Origin: Pararobbsia alpina
GTDB taxonomy: Bacteria; Pseudomonadota; Gammaproteobacteria; Burkholderiales; Burkholderiaceae
Length of the DNA: 64,000 bases
Assembly: GCF_902859895.1 (NCBI RefSeq)
Contig: NZ_CADIKM010000010.1
Coordinates: 109,862 to 173,861 of the forward strand
Reading direction: 5' to 3'
Below, one piece after another: positions 1-8,093 of this stretch. Position 1 is the first letter of the stretch, and every line of letters begins with the position of its first letter. The translations under genes and the position numbers were made by a program. A model generated the notes under the pieces. It saw nothing but the letters and a program-made list of their open reading frames with translations. It searched no databases and was not told the origin of the DNA.

Positions 1-242
1 GAGAGCGCCCGATAGATGTCGTCGAGCTGCGCCCGGCTGAGCGCACGCACGGTGCAGGTCAGGCCGATATAGTTGCCGCCGCTCGAAGGGCGGGTTTCGA
101 TGCGGCCACTGTGAAAGCCATCGTCGAATTTCTGGATGACGAGCACGACTGTGTCGGCGAATTCGGGGTGCGACTTCCCCATCACCTTGATCGGGAAATC
201 ACACGGAAATTCGAAGACGGAGTCATCGGAGGAGGAAGTCAT
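1..242 (-). CDS. DUF493 (YbeD-like) family protein, 3' end outside window
   Basis: The minus-strand frame opens with ATG at 242, with a purine-rich AAGGAA further upstream, and runs off the left edge after about 80 codons. The translation starts MTSSSDDSVFEFPCDFPIKV and continues with a short alpha/beta protein of the DUF493/YbeD type. These proteins are about 90 residues long, so only about 10 C-terminal residues should be missing. The family has an ACT-like fold and is often found beside lipB; its molecular role is unclear. Here it lies downstream of the D,D-carboxypeptidase gene in the same direction, which is the usual Burkholderiaceae order. Identification rests on N-terminal sequence character and context. 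Confidence 0.8.
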   Translation of the reverse strand, partial: MTSSSDDSVFEFPCDFPIKVMGKSHPEFADTVVLVIQKFDDGFHSGRIETRPSSGGNYIGLTCTVRALSRAQLDDIYRAL

Positions 243-289
243 ATCGATTTCGGTTCCTTGTCTGTCCCTGCCGGGCGCGACTCGCGTGC

Positions 290-1507
290 CTACTTCTTCT
301 TGTTGAACGACAGCATGGCCGAGTCCCACAGGCGGCCAAGCAACCCGGCCTGCGGCACGGCTTCGAGCGCGACGAGCGGGAAGGAGGTGAGGTCCTTGCC
401 GTCCATCTGCACCTTGATCGTCCCGACCGACTGGCCGGCGGCAAGCGGTGCGAGCAGCGGATCGGTGCGTTCGACCACCGGCTTCATCTTGTCCGCGGCC
501 CCCTTCGGTACGGTGATCAGCGGATTCGCATTGACGCCGAGCGTGACCGAGGACTTCGCCCCCTTGTAGATGCGCGCGGTCTCGATGACCTGACCCGGCT
601 TGTAGAAGCGCACCATGTCATAGGCCTGATACCCATAGTTGAGCATCTTCAGGCTGTCCTGCACGCGGTCCGATTCCTTCGTCTCACCCATCATCACGAC
701 TACGAGGCGGCGCTCGACGTCAGGCGAAGAGGGCAAGGGGCGCTTGGCCGACGCGATCAGACAGTAGCCCGCGGCCTGGGTATGTCCGGTCTTGAGGCCG
801 TCGACGGTCGAGTCGAGCCACAACAGGCGGTTGCGGTTCGGCTGCTTGATCTTGTTGTACGTGAAATCGCGAATCGAAAAAATCGAGTAGTAGTCGGGGA
901 AATCACGAATCAGCCGCGCCGACACGATCGCGAGATCGCCCGCCGTCGTGTAGTGATTCGGATCGGGCATCCCGTTCACATCCGCAAAATGTGTATGCGT
1001 CATGCCGAGCTTCTGCGCTTGGGCATTCATCATTTCGACGAAGTGACTCTCGCTGCCGCCGACCAGTTCGGCGAGCGCGATTGCCGCATCGTTGCCCGAC
1101 TGGATGATCATGCCGTAGACGAGGTCGTGCACCGTCACGGGCTTGTCGGCCTCGATGAACATCCGCGATTCGTCATGGCCGACCCGGCGAATTGCCTCGC
1201 TCGGCACCACCGACTGCTCCATCGAGATCTTCTTCGTCTTGAGCGCGTCGAAAACCAGATAGGCCGTCATCAGCTTGGTCAGCGAGGCGGGCTCGACGCG
1301 CTCGTCGGCATTGCCCGAAGCGAGCGTCTGGTTGGTCGTGGCATCGACCAGCACCCAGGAACGCGCGCTCACGGCGGGCGGAGGCACCTGTGCCTGCGCG
1401 AACTGCGCGCTCAGCGGCAGCAGCGCGACGAATGCCAGGGCTCGCGAGGCACGCTGAAACACGTTCGAGGCACGCAGGGAGCGAACAGGGTTCGCGGCAA
1501 AAGCCAT
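290..1507 (-). CDS. dacC: D-alanyl-D-alanine carboxypeptidase (PBP5/6 family)
   Basis: This is a serine D,D-carboxypeptidase that trims the terminal D-Ala from peptidoglycan pentapeptides in the periplasm. From the ATG at 1507 the product is 405 residues. A signal peptide with a hydrophobic stretch (ALAFVALLPL) ends near the AQA around residue 39. The three penicillin-binding motifs are intact: SLTK at 75-78 with the nucleophile Ser75, SGN at 137-139 and KTG at 239-241. The C-terminal beta domain and an end resembling an amphipathic anchor (GRLWDSAMLSFNKKK) follow. The frame is open further upstream, with another ATG at 1648 that would add 47 Arg/Ser-rich residues. I prefer 1507 because it gives a normal signal peptide, but neither start has a strong ribosome site. 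Confidence 0.92.
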   Translation of the reverse strand: MAFAANPVRSLRASNVFQRASRALAFVALLPLSAQFAQAQVPPPAVSARSWVLVDATTNQTLASGNADERVEPASLTKLMTAYLVFDALKTKKISMEQSVVPSEAIRRVGHDESRMFIEADKPVTVHDLVYGMIIQSGNDAAIALAELVGGSESHFVEMMNAQAQKLGMTHTHFADVNGMPDPNHYTTAGDLAIVSARLIRDFPDYYSIFSIRDFTYNKIKQPNRNRLLWLDSTVDGLKTGHTQAAGYCLIASAKRPLPSSPDVERRLVVVMMGETKESDRVQDSLKMLNYGYQAYDMVRFYKPGQVIETARIYKGAKSSVTLGVNANPLITVPKGAADKMKPVVERTDPLLAPLAAGQSVGTIKVQMDGKDLTSFPLVALEAVPQAGLLGRLWDSAMLSFNKKK

Positions 1508-1829
1508 CGGACGAGCGACCCCGGAGACCGCGGCGCGAGCCGCGTCAGGAATCGCGACAGTGGAGGGTACGGAAGTCGTCAAGGAAGTTGAAAAGCGGCG
1601 ACGGGCGGTGAAGCGGCTCGAAAACGATACGAAGGCAGGAAAGCGCATAGGGTCTGGGTGAGCTGAATTTCGGCAGTTCGGAGGGGCGACACAACACAGG
1701 CCAACGCGCGGGCCGTCGCGGCAGCAACGGTACCTGCGCGCATGGATGCCGGCGAGCGGTCCGGAATCCTGCGGCGGCGAAGCATGCGGCACGGGTCGAC
1801 AAACCCGCCGTGACGCAAAATCCGCTCGA
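1508..1829. other. Gap between dacC and the alpha/beta hydrolase
   Basis: About 320 bases lie upstream of the preferred dacC start and downstream of the hydrolase stop, both genes being on the minus strand. If the alternative dacC start at 1648 is used the gap shrinks to about 180 bases. It should carry the dacC promoter. I see no convincing -10/-35 pair, terminator or small gene in it. Confidence 0.4.
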
Positions 1830-2477
1830 TTATACGCGCCAGGAATCCGTGATTATCCGGCGCAGGATATGAAGTTTGCGATGAAAGAAGTGCTCGGCAC
1901 CGGGGATCACCGTCACCGGGAGCTCCTGCGGGGCGGCCCAGTCGTACACCGCCTGGATGGGTACGGTCTCGTCCAGGTTGCCATGGATCACGATCGTGTC
2001 AGCCGGCACATTCGCCACCTCCCACTTGCTTGCGGCAGTGCCGACCAGCACGAGCCGTTGTGCAGGCGTGCCTGCGGCTTCGAGCCGCTCGGCGACATGC
2101 GAGAGCACATAGGTACCGAACGAAAAGCCCGCCAGTACAAAGGGCTGGCCGCGATACCCCCGCGTGCCGCGCAAATGGTCGAGCACCGCAAGCAGGTCGT
2201 CCTGCTCGCCGACGCCGTTGTCGTGCACGCCCTCGGTCTGGCCCACACCGCGAAAATTCGACCGGATCACGACGTAGCCGAGTTGCACGAGCGTGCGCGC
2301 GAGGGTCTGCGCGACCTTGTTGTCCATGGTGCCGCCAAAGAGCGGATGCGGGTGCGCGACCAGCGCGATACCGCGCGGCGCGGCACCCTGCTCGCGCACG
2401 GCGTCCGGCAAGTCGAGCGCGACTTCGATCTTCCCGACCGGTCCGTCGATCAGATATTTCTCAGTATGCACATTCAT
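1830..2477 (-). CDS. Alpha/beta hydrolase (COG2945-like dienelactone-hydrolase fold)
   Basis: The product is a 215-residue cytoplasmic alpha/beta hydrolase starting MNVHTEKYLIDGPVGKIEVA. It shows the family hallmarks: HPHPLFGGTMDNKV near the oxyanion region, a nucleophile elbow GFSFG (Ser within GxSxG), a downstream Asp in GNLDETVP and a catalytic His in PGAEHFFH. Proteins of this type are short, lack a lid domain and have no assigned substrate. The ATG at 2477 is preceded by GAGG at suitable spacing. The gene follows the ferredoxin gene by 14 bases, so the two are probably co-transcribed. The family is clear but the physiological substrate cannot be inferred. Confidence 0.85.
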   Translation of the reverse strand: MNVHTEKYLIDGPVGKIEVALDLPDAVREQGAAPRGIALVAHPHPLFGGTMDNKVAQTLARTLVQLGYVVIRSNFRGVGQTEGVHDNGVGEQDDLLAVLDHLRGTRGYRGQPFVLAGFSFGTYVLSHVAERLEAAGTPAQRLVLVGTAASKWEVANVPADTIVIHGNLDETVPIQAVYDWAAPQELPVTVIPGAEHFFHRKLHILRRIITDSWRV

Positions 2478-2491
2478 CGCAGCGAGCCTCG

Positions 2492-2815
2492 TCAGTTGCG
2501 ATCGATCAGCAGCCGCTCGACGACTTTGCCTTCGACAAGATGTGAATCGATGATTTCGTCGATGTCGGTCTCGTCGACATAGGTGTACCACGTGCCCTGC
2601 GGATAGATCACGACGACCGGCCCTTCCTCACAGCGGTCGAGGCAGCCCGACTTGTTGATGCGCACCTTGCCCGGCCCCGCGAGGCCGAGTTTCTTCACGC
2701 GCTTTTTCGCATACTCCTGCATCGCTTCCGAGCCGCAGTTCGCGCAACTCGGACGATCGCCCGTCTCGCGTCGATTCAGGCAGAAAAATACGTGATGTTC
2801 AAAAAACGAAGCCAT
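2492..2815 (-). CDS. (2Fe-2S) ferredoxin domain-containing protein
   Basis: This 107-residue thioredoxin-fold [2Fe-2S] protein starts MASFFEHHVFFCLNRRETGD. Four cysteines suited to cluster binding are visible: one near residue 12, a CANC pair shortly after and CLDRC in the middle. This is the arrangement of small soluble ferredoxins related to the NuoE fold. It would act as a cytoplasmic electron carrier; its partner is unknown. Translation can begin at the ATG at 2815. The frame is open upstream, but that extension reads as non-coding sequence. It lies directly upstream of the alpha/beta hydrolase gene in an apparent two-gene operon. Confidence 0.85.
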   Translation of the reverse strand: MASFFEHHVFFCLNRRETGDRPSCANCGSEAMQEYAKKRVKKLGLAGPGKVRINKSGCLDRCEEGPVVVIYPQGTWYTYVDETDIDEIIDSHLVEGKVVERLLIDRN

Positions 2816-2897
2816 GATTTTGAGGACCACTCGAAATGTACCGCCACTGCATGTGCATCGATTCCGTATCGACATCTGCATCCATCGTGGCAACACG

Positions 2898-2930
2898 ATT
2901 GCCGCGCCGCCCGAGTGGCGGCGCGGCAAT
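2898..2930 (-). terminator. Perfect GC-rich hairpin at the end of the Mla-like operon
   Basis: A perfect 14-bp inverted repeat (ATTGCCGCGCCGCC and its complement) with a 5-base loop sits 3 bases beyond the stop codon of the lipoprotein gene that ends the minus-strand lipid-transport operon. There is no long T-run after it on that strand, so it may terminate transcription weakly or protect the 3' end of the mRNA. Confidence 0.6.
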
Positions 2931-2933
2931 CAC

Positions 2934-3569
2934 CTATAGATTTTGCGCGGCAAGCCACGCAAGCAACTGGCCGATCGCCGAATCGCTTGCGAGCGACAGC
3001 GCATGCGCGCCGCCGGCCGCGTCCGCCGAGGCGGAGGGCGAGGTCGCGACGAACGACTGCTGCGCGATCAGCGTACTGCCGCGCAACAAAGTCGCGCGTA
3101 GGCGGATCACGCCCTGGCTCACGCCGGGCTTGTCGAACACCTGCGTAAATTCGTCGAGATCGACCTTGAGCACAGGCACGGCGGGCCCGCCGTCACTGCT
3201 GTCGAGCACGTGCCCCCGCCGGGCGATCTGGTCGCGCAGGCGCGCGGTCAGCAACTGCGGCGGCGGTTCCGTCCAGCGGCTGCTCGCATAGACGTGCATC
3301 TGGTGATCATCGGCATAGCGCAACCGGTACTGGAACGTGTCGCTGCTCAATGCGGGAGGTGCCGCGACAGGACTCACACGGATCGCCACCGCTAGCCGAA
3401 CGGGCGGCGTGCCGCCCTCGTCGGGCAAGGCACCGAAGTCATAGCGCGCCAGCGCGGCCGCGGTCCGCCCACCGCCGCCGGCCGAGCATCCGGACAGTGC
3501 GGCAAGCGCGGTCAGTGCGGCGAGCGCGAGCGACATCAGCCGGAACGAAAGGGACATCTTGCGTCGCAT
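2934..3569 (-). CDS. ABC transport auxiliary lipoprotein (PqiC/COG3218-like)
   Basis: The product is a 211-residue lipoprotein. The N-terminus MRRKMSLSFRLMSLALA is followed by a hydrophobic stretch and the lipobox LSGC, so the mature protein would be lipidated on that Cys and anchored in the outer or inner membrane. The rest resembles the DUF330/PqiC family, which works with MCE proteins in lipid trafficking between membranes. The start at 3569 is chosen over the ATG at 3578 because AAGGA lies 9 bases upstream of it. It is the last gene of a four-gene operon with an MlaE-like permease, an MlaF-like ATPase and an MlaD-like MCE protein, which supports the role. Confidence 0.82.
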   Translation of the reverse strand: MRRKMSLSFRLMSLALAALTALAALSGCSAGGGGRTAAALARYDFGALPDEGGTPPVRLAVAIRVSPVAAPPALSSDTFQYRLRYADDHQMHVYASSRWTEPPPQLLTARLRDQIARRGHVLDSSDGGPAVPVLKVDLDEFTQVFDKPGVSQGVIRLRATLLRGSTLIAQQSFVATSPSASADAAGGAHALSLASDSAIGQLLAWLAAQNL

Positions 3570-3623
3570 GGTCAGCATCCTTGTCCGCTGGTTTTCAAAC
3601 GTCGATTTCCGCGCATCGCGGCC

Positions 3624-4586
3624 TCATTTTCCATCGGTTGCCGCGGGCCACGCAAAACCCGCCTCGCCGGGGCCGGGCTTCGGCGTCGGCTGACCGAACA
3701 GCAGGCCGCGCGGATTGCTCGACAACTGGTCCGCCGCGCGATTGAATGACTGCGTCGCCGCGCGAATATCGTCCGACAGCGAAGAGACCCGCGGCAGGGT
3801 TTCGTAGTTCAAGGATGCAGTGATCGCCTGCATCGAATCCGACAGCTGCGTCACCGCGGTCCCCGCCTTGTTCGCGGCTTCGCCGACCTTGTTGAGGTTC
3901 GACATCAGCGGGCCGTTCGGATTGTTCAGGTTGAACGCCAACGCATGCACCGAATCGAGGGTCCGATCCAGTTTGCCGATCGTCTGGGGCAGGCGGGCCA
4001 CCACCGGGTTGGCGTTCTTTGCGAGCAGGGCGATGTTGTCGGCCGCATGCTGGATGCTCCGGCTCGTCTGCAGCAGTTGTTGGCGCGTCTGCTCGCCGAC
4101 TAGCTGGTTCAGCGAGACGGTGACCTGCTCCATCTGCTTGATCATCGCTTCACCGCGTTTCTGCATGATGTCGAGCAGACCCGGCTGCAGCGAGAGTTGC
4201 GCGACCTTGCTCTCGCTCGACGGTAGTGGCGTCGGATCGGCTCCCGTGTCGTCGAGCTGCACGAAGCCGAGCCCGGTCACGCCCTGGTAGCCAAGTGTCG
4301 CGAAGGTCGAATGCGTCATCGGCGTATCGGGGTTGACCGCGATACGGACCATGATGACGCCTGGGTTCTTGGGGTCGAACTGGATCGAGCGGACCTTGCC
4401 GACCGGAATGCCGCGATAGCGGACGATCGAGTCGGGATTCAGCCCGGTCACGCTGGCCTTCGCGACAAGGTCGTAGGGCACGCGCACCGCGCGGTCGTGG
4501 TTGAACCACGCGAGCACCAGCACGACGATCGCGAGCAGGCCCAGCGTGAAGGCCCCGGCCCAGAATGCATGTGATTTGTTTTCCAT
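3624..4586 (-). CDS. MlaD-family MCE-domain protein (lipid ABC transporter)
   Basis: This 320-residue inner-membrane protein has one N-terminal transmembrane helix at about residues 8-28 (FWAGAFTLGLLAIVVLVLAW). A single MCE domain follows at about 38-120 (including GLNPDSIVRYRGIPVGKVRS) and then a long helical, mostly polar region to the C-terminus. MCE proteins form hexameric rings that pass phospholipids between the permease and periplasmic partners. The gene sits between the ATPase gene (14-base gap) and the auxiliary lipoprotein gene. The long helical tail resembles the PqiB/YebT or Mce-type more than the short MlaD of E. coli, so this is probably a second lipid transporter distinct from the canonical mla operon. 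Confidence 0.9.
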   Translation of the reverse strand: MENKSHAFWAGAFTLGLLAIVVLVLAWFNHDRAVRVPYDLVAKASVTGLNPDSIVRYRGIPVGKVRSIQFDPKNPGVIMVRIAVNPDTPMTHSTFATLGYQGVTGLGFVQLDDTGADPTPLPSSESKVAQLSLQPGLLDIMQKRGEAMIKQMEQVTVSLNQLVGEQTRQQLLQTSRSIQHAADNIALLAKNANPVVARLPQTIGKLDRTLDSVHALAFNLNNPNGPLMSNLNKVGEAANKAGTAVTQLSDSMQAITASLNYETLPRVSSLSDDIRAATQSFNRAADQLSSNPRGLLFGQPTPKPGPGEAGFAWPAATDGK

Positions 4587-4600
4587 GACTTGCTGTCTCC

Positions 4601-5605
4601 CTAGCGCGCGATATCGGCGGGTACCGGCGCGAGCGCCGCGTCCGGCAAGCGCGCGCGCCGCTCCGGCGGCAACGCCTGGAGCGCACGCCGGCCACGCGCC
4701 CCGAGGAAGTATTCGTGAATGAACGGGTGGTCGATGCCCGCGACCGTCTCGAGCGGCGCATTGATGATGATCTTGCGGTCGGCGAGCACGGCAACCCGCG
4801 TCGAGAGCGAGGTCATCGTATCGAGGTCGTGCGTGACCATCACGACCGTCAGATCGAGCGCGCGGCGCAGGCTTGCGATCAGATCGACGAACTCTTCCGA
4901 TGCCTGCGGATCGAGCCCGGCCGTCGGCTCGTCGAGAAACAGCAACTCGGGCTCGAGCGCGATCGCACGCGCAATCCCGACGCGCTTGATCATGCCGCCC
5001 GACAAGGCGGCGGGCATCTTCGTCGCATGGCGCGTGGACAGTCCGACCATTTCGATCTTCAGCATGACGAGGTCATGCAGCAGGTCGGGGGGAACGTGGC
5101 CAAGTTCACGAATCGGCTGCGCGATGTTGTCGAATACGCTCATCGCCGAGAACAGCGCGCCGCGCTGGAACAACATCCCCGAGCGCGCGCGGATCAGCCG
5201 CGCGTCGCGGCCCGAGACCTTCGAGAGATCGTGACCGAGTACCCGGATCGTACCGGCAGTCGGCGCCTCGAGTCCGAGGATCTGGCGCACGAGTACCGTC
5301 TTGCCCGCCCCCGAACCGCCGACCAGCGAGATCACCTCACCATGCTGGACTTCGAAATCGAGATCTTCGTGCACGACCGCGGAGCCATAACGCTTGAGCA
5401 GGCCGCGCACCTCGATCGCGGGCGGAGCATTCAAGCCGGCGCCGCCTGTGGTACGCGGACCGTTCATGCTGGCGCCGGCTGTGTTGCGCAGCGTGCTCGC
5501 GGACGCGACCGTGGCGCCGGGCCGGTTTCCCTGGTTGCGGCCGGCCGCGCGCGACGATGCATCGCGCATGGCGTCGCCCAGCCTGGAATCGAGAGGAGAG
5601 TTCAT
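4601..5605 (-). CDS. ABC transporter ATP-binding protein (MlaF-like)
   Basis: This is the ATPase of the lipid transporter, 334 residues. It has Walker A GGSGAGKT, signature ALSGGM, Walker B LLFLDEPTAGLDP and H-loop MVTHD, in the usual order. The first 60 residues are a Gly/Ala/Asn-rich extension not needed for the fold; the ATPase domain starts near PAIEVRGLLKRYG. The ATG at 5605 overlaps the stop of the permease gene as ATGA, which argues for translational coupling. The reading frame stays open far upstream on the same strand, but that part lies antisense to the permease frame and is not coding. Confidence 0.93.
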   Translation of the reverse strand: MNSPLDSRLGDAMRDASSRAAGRNQGNRPGATVASASTLRNTAGASMNGPRTTGGAGLNAPPAIEVRGLLKRYGSAVVHEDLDFEVQHGEVISLVGGSGAGKTVLVRQILGLEAPTAGTIRVLGHDLSKVSGRDARLIRARSGMLFQRGALFSAMSVFDNIAQPIRELGHVPPDLLHDLVMLKIEMVGLSTRHATKMPAALSGGMIKRVGIARAIALEPELLFLDEPTAGLDPQASEEFVDLIASLRRALDLTVVMVTHDLDTMTSLSTRVAVLADRKIIINAPLETVAGIDHPFIHEYFLGARGRRALQALPPERRARLPDAALAPVPADIAR

Positions 5606-6732
5606 CGCAGCCCCACCCGCTGGAACATGATCGCAAACACCGCATCGGCAAGAATCACGACCGTGATCGAGGCAACGACCGAGGCGGTGGTGCCCGCGCC
5701 GAGGCTCTGCGAATTCGGCTTGATCCGGAAGCCGAAATGGCAGCCGGTCAACGCGATAAGCATGCCGAACACCACGCCCTTGAGCAGACCGATCCAGACG
5801 TTGCGGATCGGCACGACATTGGGCAACTGGTGCAGGAACAGGCTCATATCGATATCCAGCGCGAAGTGCGCGGCGACGGCACCGCCGAACAAGGCAATGA
5901 TATCGGTCCAGATGATCAACAGGGGCATCGCGATCGCAAGCGCGATCACGCGTGGGAACACCAGGCGCAGACTGTGCGGGATGCCCATCACCTGCATCGC
6001 GTCGAGCTCCTCGGTCACGCGCATCACGCCGATCTGCGCGGTGATGGCCGAACCCGAGCGCCCCGCGACCAGAATCGCGGCGAGCACCGGGCCGAGTTCG
6101 CGGATGATCGTGAGGCCGAGCACGTTCACGATATAGGTGCTCGCGCCGAACAAGCGTAATTGTTGCGATGACAAATAGCTCAGCACGATGCCGATCAGGA
6201 AGCCGACCAGCGCCGTAATCGGCAGCGCACGCGTTCCCGCTGTGAAGACGTTCGCCGAGATCTCGCGCCAGGGCACCTTGCGGCGACCGGCCAGCACGCG
6301 CGCACAGTCGAGCATGAACTCGCCGAACAGCGCGATGCCGTCGGTCATGTGATGCAGGAACTTGAAGATCGACAGGCCGAGACCCGTCACAGGGCCGATC
6401 TGCTCGGGTTTGTCCGGACGCTCGAATTGCGCATCGAGCGCGGCAATCCGGTCGAAGATCTGGCGCTGCATGTCGGTGAGCCGAATGATGTCGGGCCACT
6501 GCCTGCCCCAGGCGTGCCATAGCGCCTGGCCGCCCGCATGGTCGAGACGCTCGATCGCGCTCAGGTCCCATTCATGTCCGTTCGCCTGATCGAACCGGCG
6601 CAGTTTCTTCGATACCCCGCCGCGCTGCTGGTCAATCGCGAGTGCGAGCGCGGTCCACTGGCCCGACAGGCGCACGATCGGACCGTCGGCGCCGGTGTCG
6701 ATCTGCAGTTGCGGAGGAGTATCGAATTCCAA
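5602..6732 (-). CDS. MlaE-family lipid ABC permease with N-terminal STAS-like region
   Basis: This permease of about 376 residues has an N-terminal soluble part (about residues 1-110, including LSGQWTALAL and a DLSAIERLDHAGGQAL segment typical of STAS domains). The MlaE/YrbE permease domain follows with five or so transmembrane helices and the hallmark segment RELGPVLAAILVAGRSGSA. No ATG is available near the expected N-terminus. A TTG at 6732 preceded by GGCGAG gives a protein beginning EFDTPPQLQIDTGAD, and another TTG lies at 6744. It is the first gene of the operon permease-ATPase-MCE-lipoprotein and is transcribed divergently from birA. Confidence 0.88.
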   Translation of the reverse strand: MEFDTPPQLQIDTGADGPIVRLSGQWTALALAIDQQRGGVSKKLRRFDQANGHEWDLSAIERLDHAGGQALWHAWGRQWPDIIRLTDMQRQIFDRIAALDAQFERPDKPEQIGPVTGLGLSIFKFLHHMTDGIALFGEFMLDCARVLAGRRKVPWREISANVFTAGTRALPITALVGFLIGIVLSYLSSQQLRLFGASTYIVNVLGLTIIRELGPVLAAILVAGRSGSAITAQIGVMRVTEELDAMQVMGIPHSLRLVFPRVIALAIAMPLLIIWTDIIALFGGAVAAHFALDIDMSLFLHQLPNVVPIRNVWIGLLKGVVFGMLIALTGCHFGFRIKPNSQSLGAGTTASVVASITVVILADAVFAIMFQRVGLR

Positions 6733-6860
6733 TGGGCTCGCCAATGATCGATTGATGGAAACAGAGTGCTCGCGGCATTGTAACCAACCCCTCTTGGTAA
6801 GCAATCGACGATCGCAGGGATAGCCATCCCGCTGAGGGGGCAAGGCGTGGGCGTGCTCGT

Positions 6861-6866
6861 TACAAT
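6861..6866 (+). promoter_or_regulatory. Putative -10 element of birA (possible leaderless start)
   Basis: TACAAT lies so close to the birA ATG at 6873 that a transcript starting 7 bases downstream of the hexamer would begin at the start codon itself. No clear -35 is visible. If the annotated start is right the mRNA would be leaderless. Confidence 0.35.
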
Positions 6867-6872
6867 AAGCGC

Positions 6873-8093
6873 ATGAGCGAAACCCATTCGAACAACCCGA
6901 ACGACTCGAGCCGCGCCGTACCGCACACGGCCCACGCAGATCCGAAGCGCGCGGAAGGTGCCGCGAGTGGCGACACTGACGCGCGCCAGACTTCCGTGCA
7001 TCCTCCGGCGGGCGCCGCGCCTGGATACGCGCCGCAAGCGCCTGTCGCCGCCCCGGACGGTACGGACGGTACGGATGTTCCCGAAGTTCAGGACACCGCC
7101 GGGCTGGGAACGATCGACCGCGACCGTCTCGATTCGCAACTTGGTGAGTCGGCGCGGGCCTGGGCAATTGATATTGTCGAGCAGACCACCTCGACCAATG
7201 CCGATCTGCTGCAGGCCCTTCGTGCTGATCGGGCCGAGCGCGTCCACGGTGGCGCGCGTACACATGAGACGCGAAGCCATGCGGGCTGGCCCTGGCAAAC
7301 GAGGGTCAAGGTCGCCTATGAGCAGACCGCGGGGCGCGGCCGGCGCGGCAGAAGCTGGGTCGCACAACCGGGCGATGCCTTGTTGTTTTCGGTTGGGGTG
7401 CAGGTGCCACGCGGTGTCGACGGACTGGTCGGCCTCAGTCTGGCGGTCGGCCTGGCCGTGTACGAAGCACTGTGCGAACTGCCAGTCGACCGTTCGAAGC
7501 TCTCTCTCAAATGGCCGAACGACGTGCTCGTCGACGGCGCGAAGGTATCGGGCATTCTGATCGAAACGGCGGGCGGCGACGCGCACGCGACCCTTGTCGT
7601 GGTCGGCATCGGCATCAATCTGCGCGGCGCGGCAAAGCTTGCCGCGCATCTCAAGGCAGGGGGCGCGAAGGTGGCAACCGCGCACGCGGATGCCGGCACA
7701 ACGACACACGCAGGTACCGGGGTCGACGACGTCGACGCCAAAGGCAACGATGGCCAAAACGCGGCCCCCGCCTCCGACCTGCCCCCCCCCACGCCCCCGA
7801 CTGCGCTCGACGCAATATGGGATGCGCCCTCGATGACCGACCTGCTTGCCGCACTGCTGAACACGCTCGCGAGTACGTTCGAGCGTTTTGGTGCGCAGGG
7901 CTTCGCCCCCTTTCGCGAGACCTGGTGCGAGGCGGACGCCTACCGCGATATGGCTGTCGCCCTATATGAAGGCGGCGCCGTCGCCGTGCACGGGATTGGA
8001 CGCGGGGTCGATGCGCAAGGACAGCTGCTGCTCGAGACCCTGCAAGGTCTGCGCACGATCGCGAGCGGCGACGTGTCACTGCGCCCCGCATGA
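6873..8093 (+). CDS. birA: Biotin--[acetyl-CoA-carboxylase] ligase
   Basis: This enzyme activates biotin with ATP and attaches it to the biotin carboxyl carrier protein. The catalytic domain carries TTSTNAD at about 105-111, the biotinyl-AMP loop GRGRRGR at 154-160, KWPND at 213-217 and AKVSGIL with Lys224. No DNA-binding helix-turn-helix is present, so it is a class I ligase without repressor function. At 406 residues it is much longer than usual because of an acidic/Pro-rich N-terminal extension of about 80 residues and a second low-complexity insert near residues 260-310. The latter contains a run of nine C in the DNA at 7782-7790. The stop overlaps the coaX start as ATGA. Confidence 0.93.
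   Translation: MSETHSNNPNDSSRAVPHTAHADPKRAEGAASGDTDARQTSVHPPAGAAPGYAPQAPVAAPDGTDGTDVPEVQDTAGLGTIDRDRLDSQLGESARAWAIDIVEQTTSTNADLLQALRADRAERVHGGARTHETRSHAGWPWQTRVKVAYEQTAGRGRRGRSWVAQPGDALLFSVGVQVPRGVDGLVGLSLAVGLAVYEALCELPVDRSKLSLKWPNDVLVDGAKVSGILIETAGGDAHATLVVVGIGINLRGAAKLAAHLKAGGAKVATAHADAGTTTHAGTGVDDVDAKGNDGQNAAPASDLPPPTPPTALDAIWDAPSMTDLLAALLNTLASTFERFGAQGFAPFRETWCEADAYRDMAVALYEGGAVAVHGIGRGVDAQGQLLLETLQGLRTIASGDVSLRPA

Noticed and set aside
4715..6136. Long plus-strand open frame opposite the lipid-transporter ATPase and permease genes
   Set aside because: The opposite strand codes intact ABC and MlaE domains. This frame has the Arg/Asp-rich composition of antisense shadow.
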